Position numbers and translations under genes: made by a program
NCBI GenBank assembly: GCA_050012355.1
Contig: JBEKHI010000477.1
Span: 1-5,852, forward strand
Length of the DNA: 5,852 nucleotides
Source: JBEKHI01 sp050012355
Lineage (GTDB): Bacteria; Actinomycetota; Actinomycetes; Streptosporangiales; Streptosporangiaceae
Reading direction: 5' to 3'
The notes under the pieces: generated by a model
What the model was told of the DNA's origin: nothing
Database searches by the model: none
Seen by the model: only the letters and a program-made list of their open reading frames with translations
Shown: in pieces, positions 5,691-5,852 of the stretch
Layout: each line of letters starts with the position of its first letter
Position numbering within the stretch: position 1 is the stretch's first letter

Positions 5691-5697
5691 AGCGAGA

Positions 5698-5852
5698 ATG
5701 GCGACCGTTAGCCTCGACGGCGCGGAACTCCACTATCAGAGCGTCGGCCGCGGGCCCGCCTTGCTCACCATCGGCGGCGCCGGAGCAGGCGTGCTCGAGT
5801 TCCGCCGGATGGCGCGCCGCCTGACCAGGGATTTCCAGGTCATTAGCTACGA
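5698..5852 (+). CDS. Alpha/beta-hydrolase-fold protein, N-terminal part
   Basis: Only the first 51 residues lie in the window. They show the usual start of an alpha/beta hydrolase: a first beta hairpin VSLDGAELHYQSVGRGPALL (4-23), then LTIGGAGAG (23-31) where the oxyanion-loop HG motif normally sits, a helix EFRRMARRLTRDF (34-46) and the next strand QVISY (47-51), usually followed by D-RG-G. The HG histidine is replaced (IGG), which is seen in some family members. The nucleophile elbow and the catalytic Asp and His are beyond the edge, so the catalytic class is unknown. It starts at an ATG behind a perfect AGGAGG. Being divergent from the ACP and ketosynthase and sharing a control region with them, it could act as a thioesterase or editing hydrolase for that pathway; this is inference. 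Confidence 0.85.
   Translation, partial: MATVSLDGAELHYQSVGRGPALLTIGGAGAGVLEFRRMARRLTRDFQVISY

Noticed and set aside
1..5852. CRISPR arrays, tRNA or rRNA genes, insertion sequences or attachment sites
   Set aside because: I saw no regularly spaced repeats, no cloverleaf or rRNA sequence, no transposase and no terminal inverted repeats with target duplications.

Overview
The window comes from a high-GC actinomycete, on these grounds: coding third positions are mostly G or C, GTG starts are common, the sigma factor is of the SigE-like ECF type seen in actinomycetes, the regulator is a typical actinomycete LacI protein, and TTA codons are almost absent. The sequence alone does not fix the genus. 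The layout (two regulatory blocks beside a free-standing ketosynthase, acyl carrier protein and PLP enzyme) looks like the edge of a small specialised-metabolite or modified-lipid locus rather than core metabolism.

Left part (1-2406), all on the minus strand. Positions 1-111 hold a piece of a MarR-family regulator with no usable start. Upstream of it is a translationally coupled pair: an ECF sigma factor (803-1279) and a one-pass membrane protein (108-806) that is probably its cognate regulator. Their start and stop overlap as ATGA. Further upstream is a complete LacI-family repressor (1375-2406).

Middle (2407-2738): a 332-bp divergent regulatory region between the LacI gene and a plus-strand gene. 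It has no convincing gene. It holds repeated GGTTAY elements, a 10-bp direct repeat, and a short hairpin followed by five Ts just ahead of the plus-strand gene.

Right part (2739-5852). A class III PLP enzyme related to glutamate-1-semialdehyde aminomutase (2739-4088, plus) converges, with a 4-bp gap, on a minus-strand operon. That operon encodes an acyl carrier protein (5315-5614) and a FabF-type ketosynthase (4093-5325), overlapping by 11 bp. Divergent from it is an alpha/beta-hydrolase-fold gene (from 5698) that runs off the window. Between the two divergent starts lies a clear 11-bp inverted repeat with a 10-bp spacer, a good operator candidate.

How they may work together (inference): the ketosynthase would make a beta-ketoacyl thioester on the carrier protein, the PLP enzyme could aminate it in the way of the related aminotransferase domains of MycA and McyE, and the hydrolase could release or edit the product. 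This would be a compact beta-aminoacyl pathway under LacI control on one side and control through the inverted repeat on the other. The aminotransferase family and the ketosynthase catalytic residues are seen in the sequence; the joint pathway is a hypothesis.
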